A stretch of DNA of 22,090 nucleotides from positions 1-22,090 of the forward strand of contig JBKHXK010000036.1 of assembly GCA_046566065.1 (NCBI GenBank), in the 5' to 3' direction. Position 1 is the first letter of the stretch; each line of letters begins with the position of its first letter. Positions 16,293-22,090 of the stretch are shown here, piece after piece. Source of the DNA: MB1-2 sp046566065 (GTDB lineage: Bacteria > Actinomycetota > CADDZG01 > WHSQ01). Both the position numbers and the translations under genes were made by a program. The notes under the pieces were generated by a model, which ran no database searches, had not been told where the DNA came from, and saw only the letters and a program-made list of their open reading frames with translations.

Positions 16293-17264
16293 ATGAAGTA
16301 TCTCGTTACGGGGGCGGCGGGCTTCATCGGGAGCCACCTCGTCGAGGCCTTCATGCGCGACGGCGACACCGTTGTCGGGATCGACAACATGAACGACCAC
16401 TACGACGTCGCGCGCAAGGAGGCCAACCTCGCGGAGCTCGAGGCGCTCGATGTTCCCGGCAAGCTTGAGTTCCACCGCGGCGACATCCTCGATCGTGAGC
16501 TTCTCGACTCGCTGTTCCACCGTCAGCGCTTCGATGCGATCGTGCATCTGGCGGCGATGGCCGGGGTGCGGAACTCGATCGATCACCCGGCCCTCTACTG
16601 GCGAGTGAACCTGGAGGGGACGCGCAACCTGCTCGAGGCCATGGTCGCTACCAACCACCCGGACAATCGCAACTTCGTGTTCGCCAGCACCTCGTCGGTC
16701 TACGGCGCGACCGAGCAGATCCCGTTCGTCGAGACCGATCCCTGTAACGCGCCGCTCGTCCCTTACTCGGCCTCCAAACGCGCGGCAGAGGTGATGGGCT
16801 ACAGCTACCACCACCTCTACAAGGTCAACTTCACCGGCGTTCGCTTCTTCACGGTGTACGGACCGCGAGGCCGCCCCGACATGATGGCGTTCAAGGTCCT
16901 CGACAGCATCTATTCGGGTGAGACCGTGCCGTTGAACAACGGCGGTGAGATGTATCGGGACTGGACCTTCGTCTCCGACACGGTCGCCGGCGTGGTGGCC
17001 GCGGCCCGCAACCCGCAGGCGTACGAGCTGATCAACCTCGGGCGTGGAGAGCCGGTGAAGCTCTCGGATTTCGTCGCCATGATCGAGAAGAAGATGGGCA
17101 AGCAAGCTCATTTCGAGGACGCCCGGATCCCGGTGGGCGATATCCCCTTGACGCACGCGGACATCAGCAAGGCCCGCCGTTTGCTGGGATACAACCCCAC
17201 GGTGTCGGTCGAGGAGGGCGTCGATCGTTTCGTGGAGTGGTACCAGAGCGCGGTGGCGGATTAG
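16293..17264 (+). CDS. UDP-glucuronate 4-epimerase-like NAD-dependent sugar epimerase
   Basis: This 323-residue extended SDR enzyme has a Rossmann G7-x2-G10-x2-G13 motif, an acidic residue at 31 (G-I-D-N) for NAD, S-T-S-S-V-Y-G around 132-138 and the catalytic Y158-x3-K162. The block F-F-T-V-Y-G-P-R-G-R-P-D-M-M (185-198) is characteristic of UDP-glucuronate 4-epimerases, which interconvert UDP-glucuronate and UDP-galacturonate in the cytoplasm for polysaccharide synthesis. Related UDP-glucose or dTDP-glucose enzymes share the fold, so substrate is likely but not certain. Length is normal. The ATG at 16293 has only a weak GGCAGG upstream. No glycosyltransferase cluster surrounds it. It is divergent from the mau-like operon and upstream of a secreted-protein gene, so a role in surface glycans is an inference. 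Confidence 0.9.
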   Translation: MKYLVTGAAGFIGSHLVEAFMRDGDTVVGIDNMNDHYDVARKEANLAELEALDVPGKLEFHRGDILDRELLDSLFHRQRFDAIVHLAAMAGVRNSIDHPALYWRVNLEGTRNLLEAMVATNHPDNRNFVFASTSSVYGATEQIPFVETDPCNAPLVPYSASKRAAEVMGYSYHHLYKVNFTGVRFFTVYGPRGRPDMMAFKVLDSIYSGETVPLNNGGEMYRDWTFVSDTVAGVVAAARNPQAYELINLGRGEPVKLSDFVAMIEKKMGKQAHFEDARIPVGDIPLTHADISKARRLLGYNPTVSVEEGVDRFVEWYQSAVAD

Positions 17265-17315
17265 CTCGTCCAGCTTGGTTTCTCGGCCCGAAGCGGCCGC
17301 GTAGGATTCGCCGCC

Positions 17316-17933
17316 ATGACCAAGAGATGGCTCCTGTTGGTTGCCGTGGTGTGTCTGGGCGCCCTGGCGCTGCCGTTCCTTGCGACCGCTCAGCACGTTG
17401 TGGTTCAGGACACCAACGACGCCCGGGGAGCCCTCGACGTGCGCCGGGTCGTGGTCGATTTCACGGAACGGCCCCGATGGACCATCGGCACGTGGGGGCC
17501 GTGGACGGCCAAGCAGATCTGGGACCGCGGCTACTTCCTGGTGCATCTCGACACCTTCGGCTCTCCGCGCATGGACTACTACGCGTTGATCCGCTCCAAC
17601 GGCTACGGGATGCGCGGGACGATCGTGCGCGATCGCGAGAACCAGCCCGACTACACGGTTGCGTCGATCAAGGCCTACAAGGGCTCGCGCAACACGTTGC
17701 GGGTGCGCTTCCCTTTGAGCAAGCTGCGCATCGGCACGGAGCGCTTCTTCTACCGCTGGAACGTGCAGACCATCTCAAGCGGAGATAGTTGCCCGACCAG
17801 TTGCTTCGACTTCGCTCCCGATCGAGGAGCGGTGCAGGAGCCGGTGCCGGGCCGGGTGCCTCCGACACCCACGCCGACCATCACGATCACGCCGACCCCG
17901 GACCCGACGGTCAGCGCTACGCCCTCACCCTGA
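17316..17933 (+). CDS. Secreted protein with Thr/Pro-rich tail, unknown function
   Basis: The product has 205 residues. Residues 1-25 are a signal peptide (M-T-K-R-W, hydrophobic core, cleavage near A-T-A). The mature domain (about 26-170) looks beta-rich with several Trp and Tyr and a V-V-V-D-F-T start. It includes a close Cys pair, C159-P-T-S-C163. The tail from about 180 is a Thr/Pro run (P-T-P-T-P, T-P-T-P-D-P), typical of a flexible wall-spanning or glycosylated linker, and no LPXTG or membrane anchor follows. I do not recognise the family. TAGGAT at 17302-17307 sits only 8 bases before the ATG and no Shine-Dalgarno sequence is visible, so a leaderless transcript is possible. The epimerase ends 51 bases upstream on the same strand. 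Confidence 0.82.
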   Translation: MTKRWLLLVAVVCLGALALPFLATAQHVVVQDTNDARGALDVRRVVVDFTERPRWTIGTWGPWTAKQIWDRGYFLVHLDTFGSPRMDYYALIRSNGYGMRGTIVRDRENQPDYTVASIKAYKGSRNTLRVRFPLSKLRIGTERFFYRWNVQTISSGDSCPTSCFDFAPDRGAVQEPVPGRVPPTPTPTITITPTPDPTVSATPSP

Positions 17934-17938
17934 GACGG

Positions 17939-17959
17939 GGAAAACCGCGTCCGGTTTCC
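17939..17959. terminator. Possible terminator between convergent genes
   Basis: GGAAAACCG and CGGTTTCC pair around CGTC with one bulged A, a few bases past the stop at 17933 and before the end of the minus-strand gene at 18012. There is no T-run, so this is tentative. Confidence 0.4.
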
Positions 17960-18011
17960 GTGTGAGGGTTGCGGTGCTGACCTCTGAGCGCGATCCAAGC
18001 AGAAAGATGGG

Positions 18012-18410
18012 CTAGTTCTCGTCGGAGAGCGGGACGGCCCCCCGGATCTGGTTCTTTTGGACCTGCATGAACTTGGCCTCGGCCACCGACTCGCCCGTGT
18101 GACGGGTCACGTGGGCTTCGGTGATGGGGATGAAGCTGCGGGTGCCTTCCATCAGGGACTCCCAGGCGTCCGAGAAGCGGGTGTGCTCGGGGGCCAGATG
18201 GATCGTGCCGACGATCTGGTAGTGGTCGAGCAGCAGCTTCACGACGTGCTTGTCGAGGCTCTGCGTCGGATCGGTGTGGCTGAACGGCGTCCCGCAGTTC
18301 GGGCACACGATGCCTGTCTTACGGCCGCCCTGGGGGGCCGTGTCGATAGGGACATCGAAGCCGCAGATCGGGCAACGAGCGATGCGGGTGTCGTTTGCCA
18401 TGGCGCTCAC
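18012..18410 (-). CDS. Zinc-ribbon protein of unknown function
   Basis: The protein is 132 residues from GTG 18410, or 129 from ATG 18401. Neither start has a good ribosome binding site, and the ATG seems equally likely. The N-terminus carries two zinc knuckles, C13-P-x-C16-G and C36-P-x-C39-G, spaced as a zinc ribbon. The remainder (about 50-132) is a compact domain with D-K-H-V-V-K-L-L-L-D-H-Y-Q-I-V-G and F-I-P-I-T-E-A-H-V-T. It looks like a small beta-rich domain seen in uncharacterised actinobacterial proteins; I cannot give a function. There is no signal peptide, so it is probably cytoplasmic. The small membrane gene upstream ends 21-30 bases before it on the same strand, suggesting a two-gene operon. 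Confidence 0.78.
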   Translation of the reverse strand: MSAMANDTRIARCPICGFDVPIDTAPQGGRKTGIVCPNCGTPFSHTDPTQSLDKHVVKLLLDHYQIVGTIHLAPEHTRFSDAWESLMEGTRSFIPITEAHVTRHTGESVAEAKFMQVQKNQIRGAVPLSDEN

Positions 18411-18431
18411 TCTAGCGGTAGTAGGGGTGGT

Positions 18432-18656
18432 TTAGGGGGGCATGCTCCAGATGTCTCGCTCTGACCTGATCGCTTCGATGCGGCTGTTGCGCCTTCCCCT
18501 GCGGGCCGCCTTGCGCAGGTTGTGCACGATCAGTCGCGAGATCAGCATCCAGCCGACCGACACGACGATCAACATCACGCATGCCACGGTCAGGATGGGA
18601 TCGCTCAGGAACTCCTCGAGCGGGTCGATCTTCTGAGCGAGCTGGAGTCGGAGCAT
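18432..18656 (-). CDS. Small single-pass membrane protein
   Basis: The 74-residue protein has one strong membrane helix (about 21-43, P-I-L-T-V-A-C-V-M-L-I-V-V-S-V-G-W). A basic C-terminal tail with R-K-A-A-R-R-G-R-R follows, so the tail is expected inside the cell. I do not recognise a family. The ATG at 18656 has no clear Shine-Dalgarno sequence. The gene is divergent from larE and precedes the zinc-ribbon gene on the same strand at short distance. The hydrophobic profile and positively charged tail support a real gene, but the short length leaves doubt. Confidence 0.58.
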   Translation of the reverse strand: MLRLQLAQKIDPLEEFLSDPILTVACVMLIVVSVGWMLISRLIVHNLRKAARRGRRNSRIEAIRSERDIWSMPP

Positions 18657-18718
18657 GGGCCTGGAAGGTTATTCCGTACTTGCCTCTTTAATCCTCCCAA
18701 GGCTGGGAAGATGACAGC

Positions 18719-19540
18719 GTGTTCGAGGCCAAGAAGGAAGCGCTTGCCGGCGTGCTCGCCGAGATGGAGCGCGTGCTGGTCGCTTACTCGGGCGGGGTCG
18801 ACTCGAGCTTCTTGATGGCCGTGGCCCATGAGGTCCTGGGGCCGGCGGCCGTTGCGGTGACCGCCGTGTCCCCCTCTCTGGCGCGCCGGGAGCTGAACGA
18901 GGCCACCGAGCTGGCCCGGCGCTTCGGTTGGCGCCACGAGACGATCGCGACGCACGAGGTGGGGCGGGAGGAGTACGCGGTCAATGACTCCGACCGGTGC
19001 TACTGGTGCGAGGACGAGCTGTTCACGGTGCTCGAGCCTCGGGCCGCCGCTCTGGGCGCGGTCATCGCCACCGGTACCAACACCGACGACCTGGGAGATC
19101 ATCGCCCGGGGCTGCGGGCCGCGGCCGAACGGGGAGTGCGGTCTCCCCTGGTCGAGGCAGCCCTGTCGAAGGAAGAGGTCCGGGTCCTGTCTCGAGCTCT
19201 GGGATTGCCCACCGCGGACAAGCCGGCGTCGCCCTGTCTGTCCTCTCGCTTCGCCTATGGGGTGCGTGTCACTCCGCAGGGACTTAGACGCGTCGAGAGG
19301 GCCGAGGAGGCCGTGCGGGCGTTCGGTTTCGAGGTGTTCCGAGTGCGCGATCTCGGAGGCTCCGCCCGGATCGAAGTCGGAGCCGACGAGCTGGAACGGG
19401 CGGCCGCCATCGAACCGGATCTGGTCGCGGCCGTGGGCGCGGTCGGTTTCCCCGAGGTGACGCTGTCTCCGGAGGGGTTCCGTTCGGGGTCGCTCAACGC
19501 GGTGCTGGCTGCCCCCGGGTTCCGTCCTCCGGTCAGCTAG
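18719..19540 (+). CDS. larE: LarE-type ATP-dependent sulfur transferase
   Basis: The 273-residue protein is a PP-loop ATPase of the LarE family. The P-loop is S24-G-G-V-D-S-S30. Downstream are D-R-C94-Y-W-C97, T-G-T-N-T-D-D (118-124) and K-P-A-S-P-C173-L-S-S-R, all characteristic. LarE activates the pyridine dinucleotide carboxylate by AMPylation and donates sulfur to make the nickel-pincer cofactor of lactate racemase and related LarA enzymes. In sacrificial LarE the sulfur comes from a single Cys in the P-C-L-S-S-R region; others use a Cys-bound iron-sulfur cluster. With Cys at 94, 97 and 173, both are possible here. No larA, larB or larC is in view. The start is GTG at 18719, with a TCCCA/TGGGA hairpin just upstream and only a weak ribosome binding site. 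The next gene begins 3 bases after the stop. Confidence 0.93.
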   Translation: MFEAKKEALAGVLAEMERVLVAYSGGVDSSFLMAVAHEVLGPAAVAVTAVSPSLARRELNEATELARRFGWRHETIATHEVGREEYAVNDSDRCYWCEDELFTVLEPRAAALGAVIATGTNTDDLGDHRPGLRAAAERGVRSPLVEAALSKEEVRVLSRALGLPTADKPASPCLSSRFAYGVRVTPQGLRRVERAEEAVRAFGFEVFRVRDLGGSARIEVGADELERAAAIEPDLVAAVGAVGFPEVTLSPEGFRSGSLNAVLAAPGFRPPVS

Positions 19541-19543
19541 AAG

Positions 19544-20539
19544 GTGGCGCGCGGGCTCGTTGCCGATCTCATCGTTCCGTTCTTCGTCGTGTTCGCGCTG
19601 GTGCGTGGATGGCGCCACGGCTCGTTGCGCGAGGGGGCCGGGCTCCTAGCGCTCGTCGTTGCATTGTTCGCAGCGCCATTCCTCATGGTGCCGATCACCT
19701 GGGGGATCGGGACGTTCACCGAGCTCGAGACGAACGCGGCGCGCCTGATCGCTCTTCTCTCTTCGATCTTCCTCGTAGAGCTCGTTCTCATCGTGTCGGC
19801 GCGTCGGAGGACGAGGGACATCGAGATCTCGGGGCCGCGCGTCCTGGACCGGATCGGGGGCGTGATCTTCGCCGCGTTCCGCGGCATCACGATCGCGGCC
19901 CTGGCTCTGTTCACGATGCTCGGGATATCTGCGGCGCGCGTCGATCTTCCCGGTTTCGCGAAGGCGGTGGTCGATTCCAGGAGCGGAGCCATACTCGCGG
20001 ATCCCGCTTCGCTGTTGACGAACATGTACGACAGCTTCTTCACGCGCTCGAACGAGGGCCGCGCTCTGACCTTGGCGGTGCGTCAGCAGACCTCTTTCGC
20101 GGAATCGGAGCCGACGGACCGTGTGCGCTTCGAGGGAGCGACCGAGGTCGGACCCGCTCTCGAGGCGGAACGTCAGATGTTCGAGCTCCTGAACGAGGCG
20201 AGAGTCGACGAGGGCCTGGAGCGGCTGGAGTGGTGCGAGCGCTGCGCCGAGGTAGCGCGGTCGCACCCGCAGGACATGTACACAGAGGGTTTCTTCTCGC
20301 ACGTGAACATGGACGGACTCGATCCGTTCGAGCGCATGCAGCGAGCGCGGATCACGTATCAACTCGCCGGCGAGAACCTGGCGGTGGCGCCGAGCCCGGC
20401 CGCAGCGCACGACGGTCTGATGGCGTCGGCCGACCACCGCGCCAACATCCTGCGGAGGGAGTTCGACGAGGTCGGGATCGGGGTCTTCGAGGGGCCCTAT
20501 GGGCTGATGTGCACGGAGGTCTTCCGGGCCGCTCCCTGA
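19544..20539 (+). CDS. CvpA-like membrane domain fused to a C-terminal CAP (SCP/PR1) domain
   Basis: The 331-residue protein has an N-terminal membrane part with about four helices (near 5-20, 31-52, 66-86, 106-130). It resembles the CvpA/colicin-V-production family, including the G-x-R-G-x-x-x-G and D-R-x-G-G-x-x-F-A-A-F-R-G patterns. A linker (about 135-205) leads to a CAP domain (206-331) of the bacterial YkwD type. The conserved residues are H241 in R-S-H-P-Q-D-M, H253 in F-F-S-H-V-N, E277 in A-G-E-N-L-A and H298 in A-D-H-R-A-N-I-L. Bacterial CAP domains act outside the cell, often near the wall; their exact activity is mostly unknown. The GTG start lies 3 bases after the larE stop, so translation is probably coupled. 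A functional link to LarE is not evident. Confidence 0.88.
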   Translation: MARGLVADLIVPFFVVFALVRGWRHGSLREGAGLLALVVALFAAPFLMVPITWGIGTFTELETNAARLIALLSSIFLVELVLIVSARRRTRDIEISGPRVLDRIGGVIFAAFRGITIAALALFTMLGISAARVDLPGFAKAVVDSRSGAILADPASLLTNMYDSFFTRSNEGRALTLAVRQQTSFAESEPTDRVRFEGATEVGPALEAERQMFELLNEARVDEGLERLEWCERCAEVARSHPQDMYTEGFFSHVNMDGLDPFERMQRARITYQLAGENLAVAPSPAAAHDGLMASADHRANILRREFDEVGIGVFEGPYGLMCTEVFRAAP

Positions 20540-20730
20540 TGCTGCCCAGTCCTCTGAACGTTCGGATAGGCACGATCGGTCGACCATGGGGGGAACCTTT
20601 AGCAATCTACGCATTTCTACTGATTCTTGTCCCGCCCGCTAAAGGTCATGCTGGTAGAGACCCCGGGGTCGGCCAGAAGGGCCACCCGGCCTGCAACGGG
20701 CCAGCGGGGGCCGAGACGAAGGAGTCACCC
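20540..20730 (+). promoter_or_regulatory. Structured leader before the terminal surface gene
   Basis: ACCTTTAGC (20595-20603) and GCTAAAGGT (20638-20646) form a perfect 9-bp inverted repeat with a 34-base loop. It is followed by a GC-rich region with several short complementary blocks (GGGGTC, GGCC, CCGGCC, GGGCC). AAGGAG at 20719-20724 is the ribosome binding site for the TTG at 20731. The arrangement resembles a cis-acting RNA leader, but I match it to no named class. Confidence 0.45.
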
Positions 20731-22090
20731 TTGCGTTCACCCAGAGGCAGATCAGCTCTAGCTCTGTTGGTAGTCGTAGCGTTGTTGATGCTTTTCGCGC
20801 TCCCGGTGGTCGCTTCAGCTGAGGAAACCGAAGCGCCGACCGATGCTGCTGCCGTCGAAGCCGAGGCCACTCCGCCAAGCGACGTGCCTGCTGCCTCCGC
20901 CACTGTTCCCGCGTCCAGCGAGGCCGCCCCCGCAGCGGTCGCAGCCGTCGCCAAGACACCTGCGCTGGCGAACCGCCCTGCATTCGGAAGCCACCTCGCG
21001 CGCCGAGCCACAGCGCTTGCTGCTGCACCAGGCCAGGCAGTTTCGGCCGCGAACCGCCCGCAGTCCACAGCGGTTCGCTTCAGCGTTCCGGAAGATGACA
21101 AGGAGAAGGGCAAGAAGGACGAAGAAGAAGAAGGGTCGCCCGGTTGCAGCGGGACCGTCGCCAACTATGGCTTGTCCGCTCCAGTGGTGACTGCTACAAC
21201 GGTCGATGGCGTTCCGTCTACGAAGTTTGCCTGGACGGTCACCTACAACGCGAACGACGGCTGTGAAGACGAAGCCCTTAGTCACATCACATTGACCCCA
21301 TGCCTCGCGGCCAACGGTGGCAACTACACGGATGCTGACGATCCTTCTGCCGGAACCTACAAGTGGGACGACAACCCGCCCACCGGCGCGGTGCTCGAGC
21401 TCACTTTCCCTGGCACGGTCAGCTCTGGTGGTTCGGTCACGACGACTCTCAAGAAGTCGACGCTGACACACTCTCCGACCGTTACCGGGCCGAGCTGCTC
21501 GACCACATCTGCCTGCACCAGCTGGACCCTCGATGTCGACGTCACCAACACCGGTGTCGGCACCGGCACCGTCAGCGACAACCACAGCAACTCTACCAGC
21601 GTTGACACGACCTGGACCTACAACGCCACCCAGATGGCGAACGTCGACATCACAGCTACCGGCACGGGCGGATCCACCGCCAGCAACGCCGGAGCGAACG
21701 ACGTGACGTTCAGCGCTCATCCGTCTTGCAACGCCGACTACTCCGTGACGTTCGACAAGGCCGATCCGCAGTGTGAGAGCTGGACCCTCGATGTCGACGT
21801 CACCAACACCGGTGTCGGCACCGGCACCGTCAGCGACAACCACAGCAACTCCACCAGCGTTGACACGACCTGGACCTACAACGCCACCCAGATGGCCAAC
21901 GTGGACATCACGGCCACCGGCACGGGCGGATCCACCGCCAGCAACGCCGGAGCGAACGACGTCACCTTCAGCGCTCATCCGTCTTGCAACGCCGACTACT
22001 CCGTGACGTTCGACAAGGCCGATCCGCAGTGTGAGAGCTGGACCCTCGATGTCGACGTCACCAACACCGGTGTCGGCACCGGCACCGTCA
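20731..22090 (+). CDS. Exported repeat protein (3' end outside window)
   Basis: A TTG start at 20731 lies 6 bases behind AAGGAG, and the frame is open to the window end (453 codons). Residues 1-30 are a signal peptide (R-S-P-R-G-R, long hydrophobic core, cleavage after V-A-S-A). Residues 31-115 are Ala/Pro/Glu-rich and probably disordered, followed by a highly charged block (D-D-K-E-K-G-K-K-D-E-E-E-E, about 122-134). A first folded domain with paired Cys spans about 139-263. From residue 264 comes an 86-residue module, S-W-T-L-D-V-D-V-T-N-T-G to D-P-Q-C-E, that repeats almost identically from 350 and again from 436. The modules look like beta-sandwich domains rich in Thr, Asn and Ser, typical of surface stalks. 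No anchor is visible because the end is missing. The antisense strand also stays open, which is a side effect of composition. Confidence 0.88.
   Translation, partial: MRSPRGRSALALLVVVALLMLFALPVVASAEETEAPTDAAAVEAEATPPSDVPAASATVPASSEAAPAAVAAVAKTPALANRPAFGSHLARRATALAAAPGQAVSAANRPQSTAVRFSVPEDDKEKGKKDEEEEGSPGCSGTVANYGLSAPVVTATTVDGVPSTKFAWTVTYNANDGCEDEALSHITLTPCLAANGGNYTDADDPSAGTYKWDDNPPTGAVLELTFPGTVSSGGSVTTTLKKSTLTHSPTVTGPSCSTTSACTSWTLDVDVTNTGVGTGTVSDNHSNSTSVDTTWTYNATQMANVDITATGTGGSTASNAGANDVTFSAHPSCNADYSVTFDKADPQCESWTLDVDVTNTGVGTGTVSDNHSNSTSVDTTWTYNATQMANVDITATGTGGSTASNAGANDVTFSAHPSCNADYSVTFDKADPQCESWTLDVDVTNTGVGTGTV
21520..22090 (+). repeat. 258-bp near-identical tandem repeats
   Basis: Copies begin at 21520, 21778 and 22036, the last cut by the window end. 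The period is exactly 258 bp, or 86 codons. Copies 1 and 2 differ at only a few positions, all seen to be silent (for example TCT/TCC, GCG/GCC, GTC/GTG, ACA/ACG). The array probably continues outside the window. Confidence 0.96.

Noticed and set aside
16224..17546. 440-codon open frame antisense to the epimerase
   Set aside because: Composition is Arg/His/Asp-rich with no recognisable domain, and it lies opposite a clear SDR enzyme. High GC keeps the antisense frame open.
18605..19618. 337-codon open frame antisense to larE
   Set aside because: It covers LarE motifs on the other strand and has no domain of its own.
20815..21978. 387-codon open frame antisense to the terminal repeat gene
   Set aside because: The plus frame has a signal peptide, ribosome binding site and Ser/Thr/Asn-rich modules. 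The antisense product is repetitive Gly/Val/Arg without features.

Overview
The window is GC-rich, uses GTG and TTG as well as ATG starts, has a CIRCE-controlled groEL, a zinc-binding form of ribosomal protein L33, a Tat-exported MauA-like protein and long exported proteins ending in FlgD-like or PxKF-like domains. Together these suggest a Gram-positive, high-GC bacterium, most likely a member of the Actinomycetota. This is inferred from gene families; no marker phylogeny was possible. A run of exactly 100 N and repeat-rich genes cut at both window ends suggest a draft or metagenome scaffold.

Layout. 1-1604 (minus): 5' part of an exported cadherin-like/Ig-like repeat protein, cut by the window start. 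1605-1808: leader region rich in hairpins. 1809-1970 (plus): rpmG (L33). 2019-2291 (minus): small helix-turn-helix protein. 2561-8290 (plus): 1909-residue exported protein with 16 Ig-like modules and a PxKF-type C-terminus, followed by a strong hairpin. 8678-9037 (plus): small secreted protein, ending at a terminator shared with groEL. 9133-10752 (minus): groEL with promoter and CIRCE. 11081-14444 (plus): exported cadherin-like repeat protein interrupted by the N gap. 14450-16197 (minus): four-gene operon coding for a MauD-like thioredoxin, a MauA-like cysteine-rich Tat protein, a 25-residue membrane peptide and a multi-pass membrane protein. 16293-17264 (plus): UDP-glucuronate 4-epimerase-like enzyme. 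17316-17933 (plus): secreted protein with a Thr/Pro tail. 18012-18656 (minus): two small genes, one zinc-ribbon and one single-pass membrane protein. 18719-20539 (plus): larE followed by a membrane-anchored CAP-domain protein. 20731 to the end (plus): exported protein with near-identical 258-bp tandem repeats, cut by the window end.

The theme is cell-surface biology. Five or six exported proteins, four of them long and modular, sit among a few housekeeping genes (rpmG, groEL). The most unusual locus is the mau-like operon. It has the disulfide-handling MauD-like gene and a MauA-like small subunit, but no amine dehydrogenase large subunit in view. By eye, the second tryptophan needed for the TTQ cofactor is replaced by tyrosine. 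No tRNA, rRNA, CRISPR array, insertion sequence or integrase was recognised.
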